This document shows, one piece after another, positions 14,512 through 26,100 of a stretch of DNA of 64,000 bases. Numbering within the stretch: position 1 is the stretch's first letter; each line of letters opens with the position of its first letter. This DNA comes from Tubulanus polymorphus. Lineage: Eukaryota; Nemertea; Palaeonemertea; Tubulaniformes; Tubulanidae. The notes beneath the pieces are model-generated. The model had not been told where the DNA came from. It made no database searches and saw only the letters and a program-made list of their open reading frames with translations. Location of the stretch: contig NC_134025.1 in NCBI RefSeq assembly GCF_964204645.1, forward strand, positions 1,042,001 through 1,106,000. Reading direction: 5' to 3'. Made by a program: the position numbers and the translations under genes.

Positions 14512-17500
14512 TCACAAAGATGACATCACAACCTCTGAATCGTGACCGCTCTGTCCGTCTGGTACTGTGACGTCATTCAACATGGCGGATGTATTAGCCG
14601 GACGAATGTTATCGACGATATAAGAAAGACGCTCGAGACTCGATTCAGGTCCATCAAATCCTGAAATGAAATCACTTTGAAAATTACGACCAGCCGAAGT
14701 AAAACTATAGATTAGATTTACGCTCAGACATGAAGAATAAGATTAAAACCCAGTTGAATAAAACAAATTTATAAGTTTAAAATGTTCACACAGGTCTCTA
14801 GAGAGAGTGTGTAAACAGCTTTTGATTTTGATCCTCGATGAATAAATTTAGTATTCAATCTTTTAGATTTACATATAGCGGGGTCACAGTCTTATTTCCA
14901 GATACATGTAATTACTCAAAGATGCTACTATGGCTGCCAGGTTACAAAGACACAAAATTACTATTCAAATACATGTAGTATTGAAGAACTCACCAGAGCT
15001 GATGTTATTCATGTTTCTATCGTTCCAGCCTCCATTGGAAGAGTTTTCAGCTATCTGAAAAATAAAACATATTCATATTCTAAGTAAAAGCCGACATCAG
15101 AATATCAGATTTGCCGGTAATGAAAGATGCCTCACACGTGTATCTCTGATGTATCGCTGTATCTGGGGCCGAAAAACCCACTTTAAACGCATTTTTATTC
15201 CCTTTTATCTTCGACATAAAAAAATTGTAACTTCTTTCGGGAGTGTTTGTAAAGTAATACTTGAGTCAGACGATTTCTAATTTACGTTCATGTATCAATT
15301 ACACGGCGTGTATTGAGTCGTAATTTTCGGTGTGGATTTTTCACTGATTCAGACCGTCTTTTACACGTGTTTACAAAGTTGTAAACATCGAAACTAACCG
15401 GTAAAATTAATGAGTCTAAGTCGACGTAAGGACGCCATCTTAGTAACACCTGGCCACCGAAAATTTCTCCGCTTATGATTTACATTTCTGACACTGAATT
15501 GACGGATTGTGCCATATGGTGGTCATTAAAAATGTGCCGACAGTTTTTTATCATCAGAAGAGTCAGAGAGCTTTCAGAAGAGATAATTTGTTGATGGGTT
15601 TTTCTAGCAGCTGTCTTACGCATCAACAACTTTCTAAAGAGGGACCGAAATTTAGGGACTATTTCAAGAACGAATCGATGTTAGAAAACAAATAAAACAT
15701 TTTCTAGAAGAATTATTTCTTCTAGCATATTTTCTCGATCGATACCATATAGTACAAAATGTCCCTGTGTGATTGCGGTAAGGATAAGCAGAATGTAGAT
15801 AAGATCGGATATCGTAAACATTGTATCGGTCTGTTTTGATACTGGTCAACATCAATGATACTTTAATGAGCTACAGAGATACTAGTAACCATAACAACAT
15901 ACAGTCTGACACATTTAAATAAACATTACAAACAATCCGTGAAATTTATATCAAATAACAACCCGTATATTCCGTCCGGCCTTCGAAGTAACACTATTCA
16001 TAATCATTTCAAGATAATTTCACTTGAAATAATCTTATCATTTTATCGATAGAATTTAAGCACAGATTTCATAAAATAAGATAGAATGTAGATATATGAA
16101 AGTGACTATTTGTGATATTACCAATGGTTATACGTTAAAGACCTACAATATCTAGATTTAGCAACGAAAATCAGTTACGCTGACATTTCGGGAAGAAGCT
16201 TCTGTCCATTTCAGAGATTCAATTATTTTCCATTACAAATAAATCTCTGAAGATGGATAGAAGAATTCTACCCGAAATGTCAACAGATTTTGCGTTATGA
16301 TATCATCAATTATTGTTAGTGTATACAATATACACCACATAGACTAAAAAAGACGGTTGTTTTCAACGGAAATTCATGAGAAATGGCATTTTGATAAATT
16401 CTGTGTAAGACATAGGTATTTAAAGCAATGACGTCACAGGTACGGAGTCTGAGCTGGTGAGTGCCACGTGCGCAAATCTGTCAAAACTAATAGTGAAATC
16501 GTAGTATTTTTAGCTGATCTTTATTAGCCGAAGATACCGGTAATTAACACGAGGAGAATCCGATATCTCTCACTCCTCACATCGATCATTGGCCGTTCAT
16601 AAACTAACATCAATATTCAAGCGGCCAAATATTTCAGAAATTACCTATTTGAACTTCCAGCGAACTGAGATTGATCTATTGAGAATATCGGGGTTCGAAC
16701 TGCGTGATGAATTGGTTAACATTGATCCTAATAAGTTGTCATTAATTTTCGTTATAAAGAATGTGCGTAAATTAAGAATATAAGTGGTTCATTAAAGGGA
16801 ACGTAAACAGTTATACATAAATTTCAGAAGTAGAGATTAGAGAATCTCTCTGAATTCTTTGTATGGAGGCGGTTGTTGAACGTATTCAAGTAGATTAGTG
16901 AAATATCAAAAAAGACGATGATTTTTGTTTAAGCAGCGAAACTAAAACTCAAAAACTAAATCAAATCGTTTCCACAGAATTCGAAGGATTATGAAATGTT
17001 TCCGAAAAAGTTGCATTGGATTGAAATTGATCTTAGATTAGCGAACAACAAACAGCCTATCCCAAAATCTTGCGTAGTGTATTTTCGAACGATAGACGTG
17101 CTAATACAGTTCTATGGTAAAACAATAGAATGCGTAGTGACTGTTTTTTGTCACTGTGTGAAATGAGGCTAATGACAAACATACAACAGACTCTACTCCG
17201 TATGGGGTTCATAACGCAGGAGATACTCTACATCCGGTCATTAAAAATACTACCAAATCTAGTACGATGCGCCTGTGAGCCTGTGTTTGTGTGAAAGAAG
17301 TGGTTTTCCAGTCATAAACTTAGATAAAATATTTCCTGTCTATCCCTGACAGTTTAGGACCCGCTTCAACTGTAATTGTTGGATAAGTAGAATTAGTTCA
17401 TCACCAACGTTTGAACATAATATTCAAATTCTAACCGGGAACATTGGAACTGGGTCAATATAGTAGTTATGGGCTGGTTCTAATTCTGAGTTGAAATTTA

Positions 17501-18801
17501 AACATTGACAATGATTTGAAACTTGTCATTTGAAGTCAGAACTGTAGAACTGAGTCTTGGGTAAAATGGGAATGAAATACCCTAAATTTTAAGATCCAAA
17601 CCGAGTAGAAAATAACCTGGTTATATTCAGAGTCGAATAAAACCGCTCGAGTACGACGTAGAAAATGTAGCCCTGCACGTTCACCCTGGAATCGATTGAC
17701 TCGGATTATTATCGCGTACCGGCGCCTGACAATATATTTCACATTTTCTACTCCATAACGACCCATCCCTGCTCAACCTGTACCGGAATTCACGTTATAC
17801 CTCGAAGAGATCCCCGTGAGGTCAGAGATTCTGTGCTGTAAATAGAGCAAATTCAGTTCAAGTTTTATTCAAATACTCACCATATAATTTCTTCTAAAGC
17901 TACTCTTTAAATTCGCGAACGTGTCGGCATCGAATTTATTTCCTTGCAATAAATCTTCTAAACTTTCGATATAATCGATCGCGTTTCTGAGTATTTCTAC
18001 TTTCGGAAGTCTCTGATTCGGATTCGCGCACGTTCGTTTTTTCAACGCGTCGAAAGCTTCATTGACCCTCAATAAACGACGTCTTTCTCTCATCGTCGCC
18101 GCCTTCCTACGATCGACGGTGCCCGTTTTTTTCTTGCACGCTTTACAGGCCCACAGTAAACAGCGCCGGCCGGGGCCATGCGACGATTCACTATCGGGAG
18201 CTAAAACATGAGGCGTATTCTCATCGTCATCGTCATCATCATCTTCATCTATATTACTAACAGAATCGTCCGGCTCGCTTTTAACTTCTGTGGCGATATT
18301 TTTCCGGGTTTTAGTCGATTGTTTGCGAGTGTTTTTAACGGGGCTGGTGCTCGGCGTGGAGCTGTGTTCACTGTCGCCACCACCTCCAGGGGTCAGCACC
18401 GGTTTTACGGGTGTCAAGCCGCCCTGAACCGATACGGGTGAACTACTATTCGAGCCGCTTGCTACACTACCGCCGAAACTATAAACGGACCGGTTCGGCT
18501 CTTGATGAAGTCCGAAATTTGTGTTACTTATTCCTCCGTAATATCCGTGACAGTCCTGTTTCACGCCAACGCCCCCTATCTGCTGCAAAGGGTCTGTATT
18601 CTGAGGGTACGGTGCCGGGGGCGCGTATCCATAGTAACCGGTGGCGGCGGCGGCGGCATTGTTGCTGGCTCTGTAAGCGGCTTCTGTTGAGAAATAACCA
18701 CCGTAAGAGGAGTTGAGCCTCTGATCAAAATTCAACATGTGTGCCGTGCTATCGTACCAAGATCCGAAGTATCTACAACTTTGTGTATCTGTAGCCGACA
18801 T
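14512..18801 (-). CDS. MRF: Myogenic regulatory factor, bHLH (MyoD/Myf5 family), copy 2
   Basis: Three exons join in phase: 17881-18801 (307 residues, start [13 protein letters not shown]), 14994-15054 ([14 protein letters not shown]...) and 14512-14660, giving 376 residues. I chose the ATG at 18801; the frame is open a little further upstream but has no earlier ATG. Exon 1 holds Gly/Tyr/Ser-rich sequence, a VKSEPDD motif (possible SUMO site, 173-179), an acidic run (185-194), the Cys/His-rich block (198-226) and the bHLH (about 229-286) with basic region [13 protein letters not shown]. The last exon reads [15 protein letters not shown], the helix III motif. Introns are in phases 0 and 1, as in copy 1. 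The donor after RNYM is a perfect GTGAGT, so reading through to RNYMVSI and stop would be wrong. Like copy 1, it should activate muscle genes through E-boxes. Confidence 0.92.
15055..17880 (-). other. Large first intron of MRF copy 2
   Basis: This 2.8 kb intron contains a type C foldback relic near 17443-17556 and no further exon that I can support. Short open frames within it lack conserved content. Confidence 0.6.
17443..17556. mobile_element. Type C foldback relic
   Basis: Begins TTGGAACTGGGTC and ends AGAACTGTAGAACTGAGTC, with loosely inverted internal sequence. Related sequences lie at about 30743-30850, 55699-55815 and 58182-58236. Boundaries are approximate. Confidence 0.4.
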
Positions 18802-19882
18802 TTTCAACACTTTAGATAACAATACGAGCAAAGGTTTTTATCGAATGCGCAGCTGTTGCGAGAACTGCTGTTATCCAAATATCAGCTAATAATTCCTCGC
18901 CCTCCTCTGATTTTTCTGTCGACAAGTTATTTCAGCCCGAACGGCGCAAAAACATCTACTGGACGCGATGGTAGTTTTACTGTCCACTGAGGTAAGAGGT
19001 TCTGGTTCTGACACGGCCCGAGGGTGATTCTTGTCAAACGAGATCGCGTTGTACGATGTTATTGTATACTAAAGTTCAAGTGAAGAGATGAGATCGAGAA
19101 AGTTCAAATAAATAAAAGTTGTTGGCGGCCACATGTTGGCTCCAATCACACGCATCAATAGGCGTGAAGTACAGACACACGTTACGCCTATAGAACCGCC
19201 CACTTCTATCTCTTATCAGTGCTTCAATCTGTCAATCATTCATCCCGTTAGAAAGATGCTGGTTCTGTTTGCCAGTCCCATTCCACTTGAAGAGGAGACT
19301 GCTGCTGCGATACTTAGAACGATACCTAAATTATCCTGAAGAATGTCGAGTGACTTATAATGATGTGTTTGCCATCTATTGGAATTTCACCGAACTAGAC
19401 GAAAATTCTTCAATTGACAATAGCCAAGTTATAAAATGAACCACATTTTCAAACATGCCCCCTAGAATTAGTTTAACATGGTCGTCCTTTACTGACTTTG
19501 GTTTGAGCAGAGACTGGTTTGAGGGACTACTTCACAAAACACAACCTAAGAGTATATCGGATTTTAGATGTCGTTTGATCAAGTATCCGCGTAATATTTC
19601 TCTTCAAAAAGGAGTTTAAATTTGGTCCATCATATCGGAAAGATATAATCAGATGAATCTGATAACGATTTGACCAGGAGCAACAAATGTTGAACGAATT
19701 GGTAAAATTGGAAGATAATCGTTATGCACTAGCCTAGGGGATAACGGTACGATTTTGAAATACGTTGTTAAAAACCATATATATAGATCTCTTCTGATAG
19801 GATGGTGTTCTGTGATAAGCGGTAATTTAAAGGCAATTTGATCGATTTTTCCGTTCGAAGTTCCCGCAGATGTAACCAGAAG
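18802..19882. other. Divergent intergenic region, MRF2 to GPCR
   Basis: About 1.1 kb lies between the MRF copy 2 start codon and the GPCR start codon. It must contain the MRF2 promoter. I see no gene and no repeat worth naming. Confidence 0.5.
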
Positions 19883-20956
19883 ATGCTTAACGAAACAGTC
19901 GTCACGGCACCAGCTTCACAGATTGATATGTGCGAACAGTGGCTTAAACAACCTTACCGGTCGGACTTTAAATTTAGCGTATACGTCTATCTTTTCTTTT
20001 ATGGTACCGCATCAATTTTTGGTATAATCTTAAACGGTTTTACCATCTATGTGTTAGGGAAACTGAAAAACAATGACAGCTATCATCTGGTGAAAGTGCT
20101 AGCTATTCTAGATCTGATGTACTGCGCGGCTGTATTCGTGATGTACCCTTTACGGATGATTCACGTATATATCGCGTTGGGTGATGTGGTATTTCACCGG
20201 GATGACTGGTACTTCGGTAAGGAGTATATTCGTGCATCTTTGGCGTTCTTTTACATGTTTCAAATGAGTCGCAATTGGGGCATTATGTTGATCAGTATCG
20301 AACGATTTATCATTGTTATTTTCCCATTAAAATCTCGAATGTTTTGGACTCGAAAAGTCGTCAACTTCGTCATTGTTTTAATAAATACTTTATCATTTAT
20401 GTTTTATTTGCCATATTTGTTTCCAGGTTGGCGTTTCCGAGTATTTTCATGTAAAGGTAGTCACTTGTACACTCTTATTGAATCGACAAATCATATCGAT
20501 TATGGTAGCAATGTTTTGAGTGATTGGCAACATATAATGACTGACATCGCCGGGACATTTTTCTCAGTATTAATCCCCATGTTTACATTGATATTTCTCA
20601 ACGCGATTCTAATTTCATTCTTGTTTGTACAAAGCGTACGTCGCAAAACAATCTCGACGGCAAGTTCTTCTGCTGAAGTTCAAGTTCTGCGCATGTCGTT
20701 TATCTTAGTTTTCATATTTATCATTTGCGAATCTTTGACATTCATCGAAAAATTATCATACAGCGAATTTTTAGGATACAAATTTCTGCGTATTGAAGGG
20801 GTTTATGACGGCGTTGATTCATCGATGGTTTATAGAAAAACCGCGATCGGGTTGACCGTCGTCGATTCTTGTGCGAACTTTTTCGCTTATTGTTCTACAA
20901 ATTCTAAATTCAGACTGAAAGCCAAATATATATTACGACCAAACACGAATTTATAA
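19883..20956 (+). CDS. Class A (rhodopsin-like) G protein-coupled receptor, orphan
   Basis: A single exon encodes 357 residues from the ATG at 19883 (MLNETVVTAP); the open frame extends upstream only through a non-ATG start. The N-terminus has an N-glycosylation site (N3-E-T). Seven hydrophobic segments are evident, starting at VYVYLFFYGTASIFGIILNG with the TM1 Asn, then LDLMYC for TM2. At the TM3 end the DRY position reads ERF within SIERFIIVIFPLK. TM7 reads VDSCANFFAY, where the usual NPxxY is changed to NFFAY. There is no signal peptide. The features suggest a peptide-type receptor of the diverse invertebrate FMRFamide-receptor-like group, but ligand and subfamily cannot be read from sequence. 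Single-exon structure suggests a retro-derived or tandem-expanded family. Confidence 0.85.
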   Translation: MLNETVVTAPASQIDMCEQWLKQPYRSDFKFSVYVYLFFYGTASIFGIILNGFTIYVLGKLKNNDSYHLVKVLAILDLMYCAAVFVMYPLRMIHVYIALGDVVFHRDDWYFGKEYIRASLAFFYMFQMSRNWGIMLISIERFIIVIFPLKSRMFWTRKVVNFVIVLINTLSFMFYLPYLFPGWRFRVFSCKGSHLYTLIESTNHIDYGSNVLSDWQHIMTDIAGTFFSVLIPMFTLIFLNAILISFLFVQSVRRKTISTASSSAEVQVLRMSFILVFIFIICESLTFIEKLSYSEFLGYKFLRIEGVYDGVDSSMVYRKTAIGLTVVDSCANFFAYCSTNSKFRLKAKYILRPNTNL

Positions 20957-21217
20957 CATGCAAGAAAACATCAGTCCACTCTCACCTTGCTTTGCAAAAT
21001 CTGATCGTTGTGTTCATACCGTTAATATATTAACGACGTAGGTAGTTAATTTTCATGACCTGTGAAACTTTTGAAGCCTTCTTTTATTCACAGGATCTCC
21101 CGAAAAACCATTTAGGTTTAAAACAAAAAATATAATAAAAACATTAAACTACACAAATACATCTAAATATAGTTGATATGATAGAATGCTTGATACTTCA
21201 TGAGATACATGTATGAT

Positions 21218-21255
21218 CAAGTGTCGCTTGATGATTTGCCATCAAGCGACACTTG
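21218..21255. repeat. Perfect 16-bp inverted repeat (hairpin)
   Basis: CAAGTGTCGCTTGATG at 21218-21233 and its exact reverse complement at 21240-21255 flank a six-base loop. Confidence 0.95.
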
Positions 21256-22344
21256 TAGATTTTCAAAGTCCGATTTTCTCAGTTCCTTCATGGAAGAATG
21301 ACTTGAGGTCATATGTATGAAATTAGGAGAGAGTAATATTGTTGTTGGAAAAAGATATTGTAATAATTATGACTATAGATTGTTTGTTGACGTTGTGTGC
21401 AGCATTTTTCATTGGAGGATTAAATCATGTAAAGTTTCTCGGTATGGTCGATCGGTGAATATAATGTTGTTTGTATTTATGACCAGTTGTACTGGTTTCA
21501 TTGAGTCTGGGGTTATCTGTATGTTCCAAAACAATAAAATAAAAGCTTGTTCTTCGTTATTTGTTTTGAATCAGTGTGGTAAGGCAGTTTTTCTGCAGCG
21601 GCCGCAGAAGATATCGATCACTGGAAACATGCGTATGCATGAATGGTACTTTCCTGTCATGTAAATAATGCGCAAGTAACACCGGTCATGATTGCCCACT
21701 ACCAATTTTCCGTAATTACGAAAATTGTCCTCAACATGACTATGATATTTTCCTAGGTCCGATTTTATCGATTTCCAAGTACGATTAAAAAAGAAATTCG
21801 TGACAAAGAAGCGTTTCACTTCAGGATGCCTTTTATCTTGCTTAGATAAAGAAATGAAGTTAGTGGCCGTACAGAAGGTGCACGGTAGATAACAAGGCCC
21901 CCTAACTCCATCGAGTGGTCCGGTGAAATATAAGCAGATCACTGAACAGAGAGAGAGAAACTGCTGTTGCTGTTGTTTATCACAGAATGAATGATTAGTT
22001 AGTGATGTTTCCTGTCATGAACATCATTACTGAAACTCAGACATATTTATTGTCGGGGCTCGATGGAACTGCTCGAAATCCGCGGTACCGTCATTTAGCA
22101 TCAGGTCACTGATTTAGTGTCAGTAAATTATGCTGTACGGTGCTGCCGCTATGATCGACACTAGCGGATTTTGCATAAACTAACACAAACTGACTCTGGC
22201 AATAGACTCTCCTAAGTTGCCAGAGTCGATTCACGTTAGTGTGTGAAAAATCCGCTATTGTTGAGCATTGCGACAGCACCTGACGGTGTCGTGTGGCAGC
22301 ACGTCTATTACATGATTCGAACCCGGACACCCTGTACACCCTCT

Positions 22345-22575
22345 ATTTGGAATTAGGACAACTCTGAATCAGTATCAGTAATTACTGGGTTCGAACCCGG
22401 GACACTCCTGTACATTGTTTATTCAGCATCAGGACCACTCCGCAGTATCAGTGATTACTGGGTTCGTACCCGGGACCCTCGTATCTTGTATTTAACGTCA
22501 GGACCACTCTGAATCAGTGTCAGTAATTACAGGGTTCGAACCCCGGACACCCCTATACCAGATCCATTATTCAAC
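22345..22575 (+). repeat. 72-73 bp tandem repeat with B box-like palindrome
   Basis: Units contain TCAGTGTCAGTAATTACTGG followed by GGGTTCGAACCCGGGACAC. The GGGTTCG core starts at 22387, 22460 and 22532, so the period is 72-73 bp. A fainter related stretch lies at 22086-22130. The core matches a tRNA B box and is itself palindromic. Confidence 0.8.
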
Positions 22576-23109
22576 ATCAGGACTTGCCAATGACTGGATA
22601 TTGCCAATAAAGTTGAGTTGATATTTGTTTGAATATATTCAATTGAATTGACTATAATCAGGGAATCCCCGCTACATGGCGCCACTGTTAATGCACATGT
22701 GGGGCTATCCCAATAAGTAGAGCTATTCGACTGATATTAATTAGTTTTGTTCTATTCTACCGGTTCGTATATAAAATCTAATTGTACTGTGTAATACCTC
22801 ATACTTTTATCTTTATTTTCAAATGTTGTTTTATTGATATCAAACGATAAGAATTGGTGAATTATTGGGGGAATCCCTACTCCAAAACAACAAACAAACA
22901 GGGAATCCTTACCTCCACCCAGCTAGCCTAAATAAATAATGTTAGTTACCTAATTGTTGATGGTAAGCTTTTTTGATATTCGGATGGGCTTTGTAAAAAT
23001 ATCCGACCGTGAAACTAAACCACAGACAAGTTACTGGGGCCCTACCCGATGCGAATCCCTTCTACTATAGAGATGATGATCCCTTCTTCTATTTTCATTC
23101 AGTGTCAAG

Positions 23110-26100
23110 ATGATTGATAATGAAGATGATGATTACATATCTGCTCCAAGTGATGCTGAACCCGAACTTGATGTAAGGTTAAGTCAATTTAGAAATCTGG
23201 TACTGACACTGAATAAAGACCTTCAGTTGATTTAATAATTTTTTATTTCCATCAGGATGAATTCAAACACGCTAAACTGTTAGATGCTATATCTTCACTT
23301 GACGGCAAAAAAAGGTTAGTTGTATTTGCAAATTATAAGAGGAGAGAGGGAGGATGGAAGAGGAGAGAGGGAGGATGGAAGAGGAGAGAGGGAGGATGGA
23401 AGAGGAGAGAGGGAGGAGGGAAGAGGAGAGAGGGAGGATGGAAGAGGAGAGAGGGAGGATGGAAGAGGGAAGAGGGAGGAGGGAAGAGGAGAGAGGAAGA
23501 AGGGAAGAGGAGAGAGGGAAGAGGAGAGAGGGAGGAGCAGAGAGGGATGAGAGCGAGGAAAAAGGGAAGAGAGGAGAGAGGGAGGAGGGAAGAGGAGAGG
23601 GGGAGGATGGAAGAGAAGAGAGGGAGGAGGGAAGAGGAAAGAGGGAGGAGGGAAGAGGAGAGAGGGAGGATGGAAGAGGAGAGGGGGAGGATGGAAGAGA
23701 AGAGAGGGAGGAGGGAAGAGGAAAGAGGGAGGAGGGAAGAGGAGAGAGTGAGGATGGAAGAGGAGAGAGGGAGGATGGAAGAGGAGAGGAGGATGGAAGA
23801 GGAGAGGAGGATGGAAGAGGAGAGAGGGAGAAGGGAAGAGGAGAGAGGGAGGATGGAAGAGGAAAAAGGGAGGATGGAAGAGAGGAGAGGAGGATGGAAG
23901 AGGAGAAGGGAAGAGGAGAGAGGGAGGATGGAAGAGGAGAGAGGATGGAAGAGGAGAGAGGGAGGAGGGAAGGTACATGTTTATCACTGATTGATGATCT
24001 TACTGTTTCAGGGCAACTAAATTCCTGCGTAAAGAGGCAACAGATCAAGTATCTGAGTTTAACATTACATCATCCAATGATGGTAAGTAACGGGTAATTC
24101 ATTAATTATGTAGGCAATCATTGAGGTGAAATATTGAATACTTCTGTAAATAATGCTATGAATTGTGTTCATGGTGCATTCACGGAAAATCTGTGAACTG
24201 TCGCGTAGGTAATTCTCAGAATGGACCAATGAATATGAAGATATAATGATAAACATGCCATCTATTTTTAAGGCCTAAAACATTTTGATTTGTTGATTTC
24301 TAGTCAGTGGTAAAGTTAATGTTACTGATTTACTGTCGAAAATCAACACAAAAACTAAAAATAACAAGAAATTAAAGGAGAAATTGAAGAAATGTGTGCG
24401 TGACCCGACTGATAAAGTTTTACCAACACCATTACCTACTTATCAACAGGAAAAGGTAACATTTATTGTTTCTTAAAACATAGATGATATTTCTGAACTA
24501 CTGTTTTGATTTTGTTGCTGTAATTGCGTTCATTTCACCAGGGCCCATTTTCACAAGAAAGTTCGATTTCTTCATTTATCCAGTAACTGGACCCAGAGAG
24601 TGTTCAACTATAGGATGCCCATTCATAGGTTTGAACCCTGTACATATGATCAATCTGTTTATTATTGTTTATAGATTCGTAGATCTGTCGCTTATGAAAC
24701 TACTACAACAGAAGTTTCGAAATGGGATTCGGTCGTTCAAAAAAATCGAAAGGTAAAATGATATCATCGTTTGATGTGTTTTAGATGATGAATTTATACA
24801 TTATGTTACGACATATTTAGTGTTTCTATTTTAGGCCGATCAGCTTCAATTTCCACTCGGTGGTTCAGAGCTTCACGTTATTAATCAACAACCGACCAAC
24901 AAATTTGTTCAAAGATTTCAGGTAGAGTTCGATATACCGGTATATACGTGTAGTTTTTTAGTTGATTGTATTTACGTTAATTGGTTTAATTTCAGGCTCA
25001 AACTCCGCTAGAAAAAGAAATCGCTGCATTATTAGGTACAAGTTCGCATATAATACCCACAGATCATACTTTAACAAAAGCTGAAGAACGAGCTTTAAAA
25101 GCTATGAGTTTAGAAGAGGTTTGTCAATATTCTGATGTTTCGATTCTGTTTCGCGCATTTCCGTTATTTTTACGGATATTTGTCGATGTTTTAGGCTCGA
25201 ATGAGAAGAGCTGAATTACAGAAATACCGAGCATTGTTGTCATACAAAGAAGCGAAGGCTCGAAGACAAAATAAAATCAAGAGCAAATCGTAAGTTTAGT
25301 TCGGATGAAGATTTGAACTGAAATTTGCTGGGAATTTGTTCCATGTTCGATTCAATTGTTTTCAGTTATCACAAAGTTTTGCGTAAAGAAAAACAAAAGA
25401 ATGAATTGAATTCGATGGAGGAATTGAAGAGGATCGATCCGGAAAGTTTTAATGAGAAAATCAGACAAATAGAACGTATTAGAATACAGGTCAGTGACAG
25501 TTACTCGAACCCTCCGACCCCATTCTTTACTCCAGACCTCCGACCCCATTCTTTACTCCAGCCCTCCGACCCCATTCTTTACTCCAGTCCTCCGACCACA
25601 TTCTTTACTCCAGCCCTCCGACCCCATTCTTTACTCCAGCCCTCTGACCCCATTCTTTACTCAAGCCCTCCGACCCCATTCTTTACTCCAGTCCTCCGAC
25701 CCCATTCTTTACTCAAGCCCTCCGACCCCATTCTTTACTCCAGCCCTCCGACCCCATTCTTTACTCCAGCCCTCCGACCCCATTCTTTACTCCAGTCCTC
25801 CGACCCCATTCTTTACTCCAGTCCTCCGACCCCATTCTTTAATCCAGCCCTCCGACCCCATTCTTTACTCCAGTCCTCAGACCCCATTCTTTACTCCAGT
25901 CCTCCGACCCCATTCTTTACTCCAGCCCTCCGACCCCATTCTTTACTCCAGTCCTCCGACCACATTCTTTACTCCAGCCCTCTAACCCCATTCTTTACTC
26001 CAGCCCTCTGACCCCATTCTTTACTCAAGCCCTCCGACCCCATTCTTTACTCCAGTCCTCCGACCCCATTCTTTACTCAAGCCCTCCGACCCCATTCTTT

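Larger units (their letters stand above)
20957..23109. other. Intergenic, repeat-bearing
   Basis: 2.15 kb between the GPCR and UTP14. It holds a perfect 16-bp hairpin at 21218-21255 and a 72-73 bp tandem repeat at about 22345-22575. A 115-codon open frame at 21317-21664 begins with ATG but shows no conserved content and includes AATAAA-like sequence, so I treat it as non-coding. Confidence 0.5.

Noticed and set aside
17773-17835. Possible short terminal exon for MRF copy 2 (HRISDLTG...)
   Set aside because: Phase fits but the intron would be only 45 bp, and the exons at 14994-15054 and 14512-14660 encode the expected helix III motif.
21317-21664. 115-codon ATG frame downstream of the GPCR
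   Set aside because: No recognisable domain, unusual composition and AATAAA-like sequence inside; more likely UTR or intergenic.
23354-24097. Long Glu/Arg-Gly and Ser/Pro/Leu open frames on both strands
   Set aside because: They arise from the 21-nt purine minisatellite in UTP14 intron 2; no conserved content, and frames exist in several phases at once.
25325-26011. 228-codon repetitive frame
   Set aside because: Its first part is UTP14 exon 9, the rest reads through the donor into the 26-nt intronic minisatellite.
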